Origin: Dipteronia dyeriana
Lineage: Eukaryota; Streptophyta; Magnoliopsida; Sapindales; Sapindaceae
Length of the DNA: 64,000 nucleotides
Assembly (NCBI GenBank): GCA_032871835.1
Contig: CM065295.1
Coordinates: 83,135,819 to 83,199,818 of the forward strand
Direction: 5' to 3'
Both the position numbers and the translations under genes were made by a program. Below the pieces are notes generated by a model. It searched no databases. It was not told the origin of the DNA and saw only the letters and a list, made by a program, of their open reading frames with translations. Below, piece after piece: positions 36,276 through 48,841 of this stretch. Position 1 is the stretch's first letter. Each line of letters opens with the position of its first letter.

Positions 36276-37263
36276 AGAGATACTATTAACAATCCATAAA
36301 TTATCCGTTTACACTTCATTTTATTTTTTAGACAATTTTAACATGAATTCAAATTACTAAACAAGTCAAACAAATTCTAAAGACACTCAAAACTAGGTTT
36401 TTTAGAAAACAATATATATATTTTTTCTATCTTTAGAATTTTTTTTCTTTTGTGTTTTTGTTCCTCTTTACTATTTTACAAACCCTAATAATTTTTTTTT
36501 TCTTCCAATTTTTTTTTATATTGCGAAGTAATGGAGAATAATATGCAACCAGAAGTAATTTCTAAAGTGATGGAGAATGATATACAATAATAAACAAGAA
36601 ACAATAAGGAAGTGTAAGGTTTGTATGGTTTTTTTTTTTCAGAATTCACATTAATTTTTTTTTTCCAAAATTCACATTAAAATAAAATTGAGTGTTTTTA
36701 GAATTTTTTAAATGGAGCGTATTTAGAATATGAATGCTAAAAGATAAAGGGGATATATTTGGAATAAAAGGAGTGTTTTAGTACCGTATAAATTTTTTTT
36801 TTTTGAATGAAATGTTTTTAGAAAAAAAATATAAAAAAGAAAAAAATTGGATTATAAGAAGAAACTCTCGTTATATTATTATCTATCAAATTATATTATA
36901 AATACAAATTAATAGTCATATCACTTAATTTACCTTTTTCTAAGAAATTCAGTACTATTCATTTGATTATCTACATCATTACAAACTTCAATTTATGTGT
37001 TTTGCACATAACACAGTTAGTCCCTTTATTCCAATGATAAGTATTTTTTTTTTGAAAGTTTGGCAACATTTTGAATCAGAATTTATCGGAATCTATCGAG
37101 ATTAAGCTCTATGAAGATGGCTCCGAATTCAATTTCCAAAGCCAAGTTTGGCCAAGTAATATATTTTTGTTTGACAATGTTTGGAAAAGTAATATGTTTT
37201 TTCTTTCTTTCTATTTTTCTCCCATCTGATTGGTTGAAAATGCTCCTAGCTAGATATATCATC
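36276..37263. other. Intergenic, no gene seen
   Basis: AT-rich with many A and T homopolymers. No supported gene or bounded element. Confidence 0.5.
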
Positions 37264-37751
37264 TTAGGGGTTATTTGGTATGAAGTAATCTTTGTATGTG
37301 AATGAAATTCTGGTAGCATTCTCATGTTTGGTAACAAATTGGTAACAGATTTGGATTTTTTTTAAACCTAAAAATGTGAATCTCATAGAAATCACATTAC
37401 CCTATAAAGGAATACATAATGGATGAGTTTTACATTACTCTCTATCTGATTCCTAAATTCATTAATTTTTTATTATTATTCTTTTTTCAATTCTTTTATT
37501 CCTCTTCTTCATTCTTCTACTTTTTTTCTTCTATTTTTTCCTCCTCTTCTATTTTCTCCTTCCTCTTTTTCTATTTATTTTTCCTTCTATTTTATCCTCT
37601 TTTTCTCTTTCTATTTTGTTTCCTGGTTTGTGACCTCCATTAGAGGTCCGGAGGTCTGAGGAGGTCTATGTGACCTCGAGGTTGCGACCTCCATCAGAGA
37701 TCTGTGTGACCTCCATTTTGGCACTTCCCGAGAATCAAACATACCCTTTTA
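37264..37751. mobile_element. hAT-like MITE, about 0.5 kb
   Basis: The left end TTAGGGGTTATTTGGTATG and the right end read inward, TTAAAAGGGTATGTTTGATT, are similar inverted termini. The interior has a long CT-rich stretch (37460-37620) and repeated GACCTC words. The open frame across the CT tract is low-complexity and not a gene. Confidence 0.4.
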
Positions 37752-39138
37752 ACAATTATTCCACAATTCGTAGAACCCAATTTTCTAATTTCGAGAAGTG
37801 AAACAGAGAAGAACACTATAAGAAGCAAAGTTAAACTTTTTTGTTTTCTGGATTAAAAGCTTAAGGTAGTTGGAGGGAGAAGTTTTTTAAAAACAAAAAT
37901 GAAGATTTGAGAGAAAGGAATGATGAGAAGGGACAGTGAATCATATGAAATCGAATATAAGTTAATAAACTACAAGAATTTAACTCTTTCCCAACAAAGT
38001 TTTGGGTGACAAAGTAAGATTTGTAGGCAAAGTTAACTTTTCCCTACAAAATATAATTTTGTAAGCCTAAGATACCCGCCAGAAATTCCATGGGCGGGAG
38101 GAGCTGTGCCGACGAACTGGTGCATTCATCATAACAAGTGGTTCGTTGGGTAAGATGTAGCTTTAGCCAACGAAAACATTTTACTTTGGACGACAAAACA
38201 AGATTCACAGACTCAGTTAACCTTTCCCTACAAAACAAAAGTTTTCCGATTAGTTAACCTTTTCCCACAAAACAGAAGTTTCCTAGTTATCCTTTCCCCA
38301 CAAAATAGAAGTTTTATAGGCTAATATATATATATATATACACACTGATTTTTGGGATTACGTAAGTCGATCACATGTCTAACGAGTTATAACAAGTTGC
38401 TAACAATGCTATAAGTAGAAAAGAGAAAAAAGGCATGCAAACACAGATTTTATATGGTAAAACACCAGGTTGGGGAAACGTCCATGGTTGTCGGTAATGG
38501 CGAAAAAGAGAATCCACTATAGTGAAAATAGTTACACACTCAAACTTTATCACTCTCTCGTACTGTCTAGTTTAAAACACTTACGATGTTGTTTTGAGGT
38601 CTATTTATATGTGCATAGAATCCTAATTCGTAGTATGCAAGTAAGTAAAGTGTTGTGATTTAATAAAACTTTGGCTTGTTGGAGTTGTGTTAATCTTCTT
38701 TCTTGTTTTGTTTTTCTGGTGTATTAAACACCGAAGATCCTTGGTATAATCTGGACTCTGATATCTTTAGGGAAGTTTGTTTCCTTATCAGAGTGTGCTT
38801 CAAGACACATTATTTGAGTAAGACTCATTTAATTCAATGTTGTCCACACATCACTTAACCGACCATCATCTAAACTCGACCAAACCTCATTCACCCTTAC
38901 CAGTTACTTGATCCGACCGACTTAGTGATCCGACCGAATTGTCTTTACTCAATCAATCTAATTACCTTAATTGAGTTATTTCCACCCGACCATCTTGGTA
39001 ACCCTGACTACGTATTGTGGAGTCATTTTTGTCAACTTAGGTTGGTTTAGTCTAGTTGACCTTTGATGATGTGGCATCTCTGATTACAATAGATCCCGAT
39101 GATTATACTGACCTGACATCCTTTCAAATTTTACCAAT

Positions 39139-39190
<52 letters not shown>

Positions 39191-41869
39191 ATTTTTGGAT
39201 AAATCCACCACCACCACACTGATTATTAGTGGACACTCGATGCATAAAACATTTATTATAGAAAATATATACTACTACACTTATAAAGAAAGTTCTTGCG
39301 ACAATATATAAATTTCGTTAATACAGATATCCGTTCTTGCAACAATATGTATCGTTGTTATAAGGTATTTATGATGACGATATATTTTACGTTGATGAAA
39401 CACCGAAAAATCCAATAAATATTTTTTAATATATGCCTATCATAGAAATTAGAATTTTGATTAGTTGAATAAATTTAAATTTACCTAATAAGTTTTTTTT
39501 TTAATTTCTAACAACTCATATAAGTTATATATAAATATTATACAGTTGTTAACAAATAATGTTTGTAGTCAGACGGTAAATAATTCTTGTAGTGATAGTG
39601 GTAAAAAATCTACCTTTTAGAAAATTAAATTTTGAAGAATTTTTCAGTAGCATCAGATTTTATTTTTGAATGGACAGAACAGAACACAACTGATTCAAAA
39701 GGAAAAAAAAATCACATGTATATAGGTTTTCCATGAATATAGGTTTGTTTGCTATTTCTAGGAATTCGATATAATATTCTCATACACAACCAAATACATG
39801 TATATAGGTTTTTTATGAATCATATTACTGTGTTTAACTTTCTCATGAATCATATTATTTTGATTATTTCATACCTAACGGTCCCTTAAAGTTTAGATTA
39901 GATAATCATGATTTTCCTAACTTGGTGCCTATATCTATCTTTTGTTACATCAATGTCAACAAGAAGATTGATAGTCATTTTAATAGATTCAATAATTACA
40001 AATCTTAAAGAAGGTTTGGTGACAAAAAAAAAATCTAAATTCTACACTAAGAAAATTAAAAACAAATCTTGTATATTTTTTGTTTGAAACAGCAAATCTT
40101 GTGTTAAGGCCATATATCACTCTATGGAATCAAATCACTTGGCAAGTTGGCATCATTCAAAAGAGACATTGATTACAGATTCCAACACATATATGTAATT
40201 ATAATTAATCAATGGATTACCATAAAATCCTAGATTTGTTCTATGTGGATGTGCAATTATGAATCCATAAAGCAAAATGTGATATCAATTGCCACAAACT
40301 CTTTTAAAAACTCATATTATAAATCTATGAGTGCACTTGCTAAGAGAATCAATCAAATATTTATTAACCTTTTTTTGGCTTAATGGGTTTTGTGGGTTCA
40401 GCAACTTAACATATCTCTAATTCTCTGTGATTCCATCCAACATGATTTTGTCTAAAATATGATATATATACTTATATGTACTTTTTTTCCGAGTGCGGGG
40501 ATCAAGAACCTTGTACATTTGCATCATAATTCGTTTAGAACAGCAACTGAATTCGATACTTGGAATTTTATCTATTTATTTATAAAATCTGATACCAAAT
40601 GGTTTAAAATTTAGGGGTCTGTCAGCAATCGTCGCTATCAATCACTATGTGTTTAGTTTAAATATTTATTTATATAATAGTAAGTCGTTTACACTTACAA
40701 TACGCATAGAAGGAAAACTCATTATATATATTAATTAAATACGTTGGATGAAATTTGAACTCCACCTCTAGCGTGGATGAGGAGATATTCTAACAGTAGA
40801 TGCAATTGATATTCTAGTGGGGTGTTAGAGGAGATATATTTGTAACCTTGAACTGGATTTTCATGACCAGGCCACGTTTTACTCATGATGAATCAATGAA
40901 TACATCGATACAGGTTCTCATTAATTTATAGAAAATACTTGGGTACTGACTAGTGTTTTTATCGGTGGAAAAATCCACTACCAATCCAATGTATTTAATA
41001 TTAAACACTTTAAATGGTTTTTTCATCAATTAAAATACAAAATCAGTACTTTGGATACTAACTGACCGATCAATACCCAAATATTGTCCTTAATTTATCA
41101 GTGGATTATATTATTCACTCACTACCACTCCCACTTGCGCAATTAAAAGCACAGCCACCAATATCATTGGATTCCAATTTTATAATTACTTTTGACCCAT
41201 GGAAGAGTGACTCGAGGAGGCATTGGAATTATATATAAAATTTTACTGTGATCAACTTATCCTCCTAATTAATTCAAAATATGATTTTCTTTTGAACGAT
41301 TTACAGGATATTATTTTGCTTTTGAGATGCTCATATAGTGTGTGTGCGCTTCCAATTACTCCAAATTGCTCATTTATCAACTTCACTGTCTTTTTCACTC
41401 ACCAATATGTTAAAAATTGGCATAGATTTGGTAGAGATACGTGGGACTGTTTGATAGAGAAAAATGGACTAGTGAAGACAACTATTTCTTTTCCTGAATA
41501 ATATACATCACTTTCTAAAAAAAAAAATAGTCTTCAATATCTCCCCTAAGAATAATGATGTCATAGTTGCTTTATAACAATAAGATAGGAGATCAAAAAT
41601 TAAATAATACCTTTTAGAGGTGATATTTCAAAACTGTCACTATTTTAATCACTTATGTTTTAAAAAAACATATTATAATGAACGGAAAAAAATATCTCAA
41701 ATAGTTGTTCCACATCAGATTTCTTTTATTCGTTTTACATTGACAGAGCTATGAAGTAGAGAGAGAAAGTTTCGTTGAAACCCAGATAATTACTCGAACG
41801 GCAACGAAGTCAGGGGTCTAGTTTTTTTTCTTCTTCTGATAAGTACTATAAAGGCTCTAAATGTAATTA
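37752..41869. other. Gene desert with degenerate repeats
   Basis: At 38215-38325 a unit of about 36 bp (AGTTA(A/T)CCTTT, then CCC(T/C)ACAAAA, then AAGTTT) recurs three times, with a fourth relative near 38030. The stretch 38340-39120 has the look of an old LTR or leader remnant (GGGGAAACGTCCATGG, then TCCACTATAGTGAAAATAG) but no retrotransposon domains. A (TA)n tract lies at 39142-39186. Nothing else is supported to 41.87 kb. Confidence 0.45.
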
Positions 41870-42070
41870 CAAAAGACTTAGAGTCTTTAGTAAAAAACTC
41901 TGAGCCTTTAGTAAAAAGCTCTGAGCCTTTACAAAAAAACTCGAAGACTTTCTACAAAGTTTCAGATAATTTACATTATTTTATACAAAGTGTCATATAA
42001 TTTACATTACAAAAAAGCTCAGAGTCATTGCAAAATAACTCGAAGACTTTACACAAAGTCTCAATTAATT
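41870..42070 (+). repeat. Degenerate 20-bp repeats
   Basis: CT(C/T)(T/G)GAGCCTTTA(G/C) followed by an A-rich spacer recurs several times (41880, 41902, 41923), then decays into variants such as CTCGAAGACTTT and CTCAGAGTCATT. It has no coding value. Confidence 0.6.
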
Positions 42071-42866
42071 TACACAAAGGCTCGGACGCTATAAATAAAG
42101 CTTATAAAGACTTGGAGATTCAAAATTCAAATGTTCAAACTTCACAATATCAGCTTCATGTTCATACAAAGACTCGGACAATAAATCATAAGGAATTGAT
42201 AAATTATTACAAGACTCAAAATATCTAGTTGTGTTAAAACACGTCGACTTTCAGATCGACAAGTTGTATATCGACTTTCAGACAAATTTATCAGAGAGAG
42301 AGATGGGAGTTACTGTTTTCAGTGATCAAACTGTGGAGATGGAAGTGTAATTTTTTTTTGATTATTTAAAGACAATTTAGGTAGTTCACCATATATGTGT
42401 CTTTTAAACTTAACTTATTAAGACATTGACATCAGTGCAATGCACCAAAGAAATGTGACATTTCTCACAATTTTCACTAAAATAGGTGACACAATGATGA
42501 TCAAGTGATTAGCACCATAGGTTGAATTTTTTTTTTAATAGTATATATCTACTCACCTAGATCAGATTTTTTTTTATAATGTTTTTGCTGTTGGCAGCGT
42601 TCGAACAGTTGAATTGAGAGTTATTTACCCTTATCCCATACTCGTCCATCTATCAGCTAAGCTATGCTCTTATAAGACAATTTTTATTTTATTCAAAAAA
42701 CAAGATATTTGAATTTTGTTTTATCAAAAAATCGGTTACCTTAACAACATTTATTCTCTTCGAGGTACAATGAGATCTTTGTGAATGGATGTATTGCATG
42801 GGAGAAGTGTATGGTTTAAGTCTGAATCGGGTAAAGGTTGGAGTCTCCACACCGTAGATTGTTTAT
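42071..42866. other. Intergenic, possible old SINE
   Basis: On the minus strand at about 42690-42570 there is an A-box-like TAGCTTAGCTGAT and a B-box-like GTTCGAACGCTGCC. Spacing fits a tRNA-derived SINE but no target duplication was seen. Confidence 0.4.
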
Positions 42867-43122
42867 ATATATATATCGGTTCTTTTCACATCAGTGCATA
42901 CCGATATAAATTATATCAGAGTGTTGTATGATCCACATATATATCAGTTATTTTCACCTCAGTACGTCCTGATATAAATTATATCAGTGTGTTGCTTGTG
43001 GGCCATTGATTATGGAGAAGTTTTGACAAGTGTATACACTTTGAATCAAAGTATGTAAATCTAATTTTCTACATCCAACGCACCGGTGTGCACAGACTTG
43101 ATTTTTTTTATATGTATATATA
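42867..43122 (+). mobile_element. Micron-like MITE, copy 3
   Basis: TA tracts on both sides. It carries the core blocks GGGCCATTGATTATGGAGAA, GTATACACTTTGAATCAAAG and CATCCAACGCACC. The left end is duplicated: a TCAG-TGCATACC-GATATAA unit is followed by TCAGTACGTCCTGATATAA about 70 bp later. Confidence 0.65.
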
Positions 43123-43310
43123 GAATAATTCTCCTATCAGAACCTTCAAGACTTTATTATATCAGGATTTTCAACCACAACCATACATTTACAGTGGGCC
43201 CACAACTCCACAATAATAAATACTCATATCCATACCCAATGTGTGACTGTGGTTGGACGTTCTTACCTCTTATATTAGGATTGTCCTTACCAAAAAACCA
43301 CCCATATATA

Positions 43311-43496
43311 TGAGTAATGCTAGGTTTCTCAATTTTTTTCCCAAATGGTATCGACAAGTGACATGTCAACATATTGCAAATCATGAGATTATGTGGTGAG
43401 TGATGTAATGTTGACACATTACATGCCAACACCGTTTGGGAAAAAAATTGGAAAGCCTGATATTACTTCCAACACCATTTGAAAAGTCCAACATTA

Positions 43497-43501
<5 letters not shown>
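43311..43501. mobile_element. MITE with GAGTAATG ends
   Basis: The left end TGAGTAATGCTAGGTTTC and the right end inward TGAGTAATGTTGGACTTTT are inverted, with TTTTTTTCCCAAATGG/CCCAAACGG further in. It is a shorter relative of 34334-34960. A long (TA)n tract follows at once (43501-43554). Confidence 0.55.
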
Positions 43502-43556
<55 letters not shown>

Positions 43557-43576
43557 CTGCATTAGGCATTGTTTAA

Positions 43577-43977
43577 CACTATGTTTGGTAGGAGGGAAAG
43601 AGAGTACGAGGGATGGATGGATTAAGAGGGAGAGAGAGTATGAGGGATGGAGAGGATAACATCAATCCTTCATATTGTTTGGTATTGAAAAGAGAGTTGA
43701 ATGGATTGATTGATATATAATTTATAAAATTGCTATATTGCCCTATAATAAATTGGAGGGTAAAAAAAATGGAAGATATTATAGTAATTTCCATACAATC
43801 ATCTCTCCATCCTTTCTCATCCATCCAGTGATGAGTGAATCTCTTTTGGTGAGGCTGCAAGGATCATCTCTCCCTCCTCTTCTCCTCTTCTCCTCTCCTC
43901 TCCCTTATCCCTCCAACCATCTCCCTCCATCCCACCATCTTTCTCTCTTACCACCACCATCTTACCAAACAAAGCGT
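43577..43977. mobile_element. hAT-like MITE, 0.4 kb
   Basis: The left end CACTATGTTTGGTAGGAGG and the right end read inward, CGCTTTGTTTGGTAAGATGG, are inverted. The interior is rich in GGGA/GGATGG on the left half and TCCCTCC on the right, so the whole can fold back. The open frames within it are composition artefacts. Confidence 0.55.
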
Positions 43978-45019
43978 AAGTGGTTGATTGGAGAGGAAGT
44001 ACCAAATCATTAAATCAACTTTACGAAGAGGCAATATAAAAATATATAATGAAAATAACAATAACATCCTTAGCCTTTATATATTCTTCATCTTCTGCGA
44101 GAGATGTGATTGGGAAAAAAATTAAAAAAGATTAGTCCAGTACGTGATTTAATTATGTTCAACTTGGAAGCTTAAAGTTTGCTAAAATTCCTGTGCACAT
44201 ATCCTTCTAAATCTCATGTTTAATTTCTTTACAATTAATTAATAAATTATTTAATTAAATAATGTGGTTGGTGATAATCAACTAGATCACTAACTGCATT
44301 TGAGTTGTTCAGCAAAAAAGAAGGGATCGCCGAAGATCACTCAATTGCTAGACTGGACCATTGAAGATTCCATAACACTAAATTCTTCATGAAAATTGAT
44401 TATTATTAACTAATTATGAGTTGATTTAGATTTAAATTCGGTCTTGGTCTTCATTCTTGATTAACTTGTTTGAAATTTGATCAACAACTTGGCAATTGAC
44501 TTACATATTTTATTCCCCAAACATATAATTAACCATTTAACCTCCAAAAGATGCCATCAAGAGGATGTATATCTATACTTTAATCAATGGTGAAAATTAA
44601 ATCCTTTCGAACGGTGTGAGTAAAATTTTATCAGAAAAACACTCGTCTGACTATAAATAATCAGATCAACTATAACAAAAGGTGAACTTTAAGCTGGAAA
44701 AAGAAATATATTGGAGTTGGAGTTAATTAAAAACTAATTAGAATGATTAGTATTAGTGTAAGTTACAATCAGGAGGGACCCTCTAAAAAGAAGCATGCAA
44801 CAAAGCTTTATTATCATATATTGATTTGGTTCCTTTGCTTTTGTGCTTTGGCATATAATATATCATTTCGATTTGTACCACAGCTGGCTCGTTCAAAGAA
44901 AAATGGAGATCTGTTTTTTTATATGCAAAACCAGCAAAAAATACTTTATCGACTGCGATTGTTTTACACAAATTAAATAAGAGAAGAATCAAAAAGCTTG
45001 GTGCAAGTTGGATAAAGCC
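43978..45019. other. Intergenic, no gene seen
   Basis: AT-rich with no recognised coding region or element. Confidence 0.5.
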
Positions 45020-45061
45020 GTGACAATGAGATAAGTCAGCCTACTGTGATTAAACAATATA

Positions 45062-45129
<68 letters not shown>

Positions 45130-45283
45130 GCCAGCCCAATCAACCCAGAAAGCTTGAACACAAAACAGTCTCGGGCGTCTGCATTCCATTCCTTGATTAG
45201 AAAACATTAATTACAACTACATAATATCTGATTTTAGAAACAAACACAGCAGACAAGGACCACATATCCACCGTTGTTTCTTG

Positions 45284-45475
45284 AAATATATATATATATA
45301 TAGTGGTTTTCTATCGATACGTACTGTTATAACTTATATCAACGTGTTATATGTGGATCACTGATTATAAAGAAATTTTAACAAGTATTTACATTTTAAA
45401 TCAAAATATGTAAATCTAATAGTTCATATCCAACAGACTGACGAATTTATATCAATACGTACTGATTTGAAAATC
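45284..45475 (+). mobile_element. Micron-like MITE, copy 4
   Basis: Starts in (TA)n and carries TATCGATACGTACTGTTATAA, TGGATCACTGATTATAAAGA and ATATCAATACGTACTGATTT. The palindrome-like TACGTA lies near both ends. Confidence 0.7.
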
Positions 45476-45707
45476 CCAACCTACTGTGATTAAACAATAT
45501 AGTATATATATATATATATAGGCCAGCCAATCAACCCAGAAAGCTTGAACACACAAAACAGTCTCGGACTTTTTTTGTTTTGGGAAAACAATGTGCTCAT
45601 GTCTGCATTCCATTCCTTGATTGGAAAACATTAATTACAACTACATAATATCTGATTTTAGAAACAAACACAGTAGACAAGGACCACATATCCACCGTTA
45701 TTTGTTG

Positions 45708-45711
<4 letters not shown>

Positions 45712-45757
<46 letters not shown>

Positions 45758-45990
45758 CAATGGTTTTCCTATCAATACGTACTGTTATAACTTATATCAA
45801 TGTGTTATATATGGACCACTTATTATAAAGCAGTTTTGATAAATGCTTCCACTTTGAATCAAAATATATAAATCTAATAGTTCATATCCAATACATTGAC
45901 GAATTTATATCAATATGCATATCCAATAGACTGACGAATTTATATCAATATGCATTGATTTAAAAATCTCTCTCTCTCTCTCTCTATATA
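45712..45990 (+). mobile_element. Micron-like MITE, copy 5
   Basis: A (TA)n of about 40 bp, then the same core as copy 4. Near the right end a 35-bp block (ACTGACGAATTTATATCAAT, then ATGCAT) is repeated, and a (TC)n run follows. Copies 4 and 5 were probably duplicated together with the IES6 3' flank. Confidence 0.7.
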
Positions 45991-46189
45991 GGCCATCCCA
46001 ATCAAACCCAGAAAGCTTGAACACAAAACAGTCTCGGGCTTTTTTAGTTTTGGAAAATCAATGTGCTCATGTCTGCATTCCATTCCTTTGATTAGAAAAC
46101 ATTAATTACAACAACATAATATTTGATTTTAGTAACAAACACAGCATACAAGGACCACATATCCACCATTGTTTCTTGAAAATTCCAAG

Positions 46190-47555
46190 TTACTTGAGGA
46201 CGACTGCTGCGTTTCTCAGAGCTAGATACCTTTGTACATACTCATTTGGAAGTGATCTCACAAGCTTGAACACCTCAGCATTAGCATAACGAAGATTCGT
46301 CCTTGGATCATAGTAAGGTGCCTGCGTGGTACAACAAATATTAATATCCACAACGAGTATAAGTCTGTCAAATGAGACAATAAGGATTATGGAATCAGTT
46401 CAGTTATTTCTTTTACATCGTTCCGAAAAGAATTTGAAATGAATCTTTTAGTTCTACAAAGCAAATAATCAATGTTAATCATAGAAACATCATGACCAAT
46501 TATGGCCCGACTCAAAATTCAATTTGAATTACTCAACGATATAAATTATCCCAGTGCAACATCATACAGCATAGATGTAAATATGTTGTCAATGTTTTCC
46601 AAAGCTCCCATACTGAAGCTCATTTCTAATGATTCAAGTTTAGCAGCACGCGAGATTTGGATTTAAAAAATACAACATTGTTATCACTTTCATAGTTGCC
46701 AATGCATAATACATGGGGGATTGTAATCTTACTAGGATTGTTTCCTGTTTAATTTAAGAAGTTCTAACAGAAAATGAGGTATGCAGAAACCCAATGAGCA
46801 GTATAAGTTTTGAAAGTTCTATTGGACCCTAGAATGCCCAATCCAAAACCTATCAAATTCTAGAAAAACGGCACATTCATTCAGTTATAGTCAGCACAAG
46901 AGAAAAAATCCTAAATTTTAAATAGATAAAGTAAACTGAGCCACATACCTCAAATCCTGTTATATCACAAATTCTCTTGCATGGATGCATAGAAGGTGGA
47001 GACTCAATATTAACATCTGCAAAAAGACGAGGGAAAAGGTTCAATCGTCATCAAGCAAGCAAGATGCTGAACTATATAGCAAAATAAAATACAAAATAAA
47101 ATGCTTATAACCTTACACACCCAACATGAAAAGTGTAACGAGCTTTTAAGGAACAAACTTTGATACAAACATGTTTTTGTTTGATAGTCCTACGATTGTG
47201 ATGTTGCTCTAATATGCACAACAGCTTAAATCAGGCTCGAACACCCACACAAAGACAACTTACACATGTGATTAACTTTTACTAATGCAAAAGTATATAA
47301 CAGAAAACCGCTTATCATTGTCAGAACCTAAACCATGTTTGAATCATCTCATTTTTTTATTACTAATATAATTCACTTACAGTTGGGTTCATCGGGAGAG
47401 TAGTTCTGGTAATTCTCAGCTTGAAGAATCTGTTTAAGATGTTTCCAATGCCTGCCTCTTGATTGGCCTTTCGGGTACTTATCATACATCTGTATCTTCT
47501 TGAAACTCATATAAGTTGGCAACACTAGCTCAGCTTCTATCACCTCTGCCTCCAT
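46190..47555 (-). CDS. IES6: INO80 complex subunit C (IES6-like)
   Basis: Small nuclear subunit of the INO80 chromatin-remodelling complex, which slides nucleosomes and handles H2A.Z. Three exons on the minus strand: 47555-47381, 47016-46949 and 46321-46190, all with GT-AG borders and a continuous frame. The protein has 124 residues, as in other plants. It contains [19 protein letters not shown] in the N-terminal half and the YL1 C-terminal domain (about 66-110), with [24 protein letters not shown] and [10 protein letters not shown]. It ends in [20 protein letters not shown] sequence before a TAA. I chose the ATG at 47555 because the product aligns from its first residue with plant homologues. 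A 5' UTR intron is likely, since GC-rich promoter-like DNA lies near 48.6-48.75 kb. The 3' flank is triplicated, which may affect polyadenylation. Confidence 0.93.
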
Positions 47556-48841
47556 CTCTCACTCTCTGCTCACCAAAATCCAAACTAAATCATCATAAAA
47601 AAGTTATCCAAGGCCTACAAAGAGACACACAACACAGTATTTTCTTTTACGGTTTTTGTTTCGAAAATTCACTACAAATTTTATTTGGACTAACTAAATT
47701 ACCAACAACCCAATATTTACATCTGAGAAAAACATCATTCAAGCTACAGAATCATTGATAATCACAAATAAAATTTCCGTGACGCATTCTATAAAACAAT
47801 TTACATAGATAAATCAAAAAAATCAATTTTCATGCTTTGGGTTGGGGTTTATTTCCGTTAATAAAAAAAAAAAAATTCAATAAATTGTACATGTGATTTC
47901 CATCAAAATATGGAAAGTGAGGAAGAGAGAGTGTATCAAAGTATCAAACATCAACCCAACTAAAAATTAAAAACATAAGCCCGCTATCCCTCTATCTATT
48001 GGTTAGCCTTTCTCGAGTTTCTAGGCTCAGTACCGCATATCATTGTCATCATCATAATCACACCAAAATTTCTCTCAAGCTGCATGTCTTATATAACTAA
48101 AATGGTTTTGCTACCACCCTTCCCAGTTTCTATATATATTTAACAAAGATTAAGAAAACATAACAATCCAATCCCCATATCAAGTTTTAGACTTCTATTA
48201 CACTTTCTCAGCAGCCAAACAAAGAAAAAACAAACCAGTGAAACCATCGGTGATGGTGTTGATTATGCTTCGGGAAGGCTTGTCCCAAAGCATTCTTCCC
48301 AAAACAATTGGTTTAGGGTCTCCCGAAACCATCACTCCCAAAGTTCATCACAAAATTCCCCCAAATTCCACCAAACATCATCTCTCTCTCTTTTTTCCTT
48401 AAATCCAATAAATTTATCCCTAAATTTCAAAACCCACACAAACATTACCATAATCATACTCAAATATCAACTAACTGAACACAAAATTTCTCAAAACCCT
48501 AGAACTAAAGGTTAGAGTTCAAATGTTTTTGGATTTCAAATTAAACAAAAATCCATACCAAACAACTAAAGAAAACACAAAAACATACACACAAACTAAA
48601 CTTTTACCAAAATAGAATTTCGAGGATTGGAATCGAAATGTTCTTCGGGAAGTGACGACTGATTCGGCGGTGTAGGCGTGCAGCGCGGCAACCAAGTCAG
48701 CGATGAGACGCGACGAGACTCCGGGATGTCTTCGGGTTGGCTAGGGCATGAGATTTGGGGAAATTTTCCAATTGAATTCTTTTGTTTCTCTAAGGGTATT
48801 TCAGTCTTTTACCGGAAGTTTTGCAATTCTTTTAGGGGAAA
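47556..48841 (-). promoter_or_regulatory. IES6 leader and promoter region
   Basis: AT-rich sequence, probably a 5' UTR intron, lies upstream of the ATG. A short, less AT-rich patch at about 48640-48740 (GACGACTGATTCGGCGG, GCGCGGCAACC) is the likely transcription start area. No TATA box stands out. Inferred. Confidence 0.4.

Larger units (their letters stand above)
45020..46180. repeat. Three-fold repeat of the IES6 3' flank
   Basis: The marker CCCAGAAAGCTTGAACAC occurs at about 45145, 45536 and 46009, each time followed by ACAGTCTCGG, CTGCATTCCATTCCTT, GAAAACATTAATTACAAC and GACAAGGACCACATATCCAC. Only the third unit runs on into the IES6 stop codon (46190). In units 1 and 2 the text breaks off after the CCACCGTT region, and (TA)n plus a Micron-like element follows. 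The first two units also share CCTACTGTGATTAAACAATA (45040, 45481). Duplication therefore copied the 3' UTR or flank together with the inserted element. Confidence 0.85.

Noticed and set aside
37419..37643. Phe/Ser-rich frame
   Set aside because: It is the translation of a CT-rich tract inside a MITE-like element.
44989..45207. Frame encoding a run of Ile-Tyr
   Set aside because: It is the translation of a (TA)n microsatellite. The same holds for 45621-45839.
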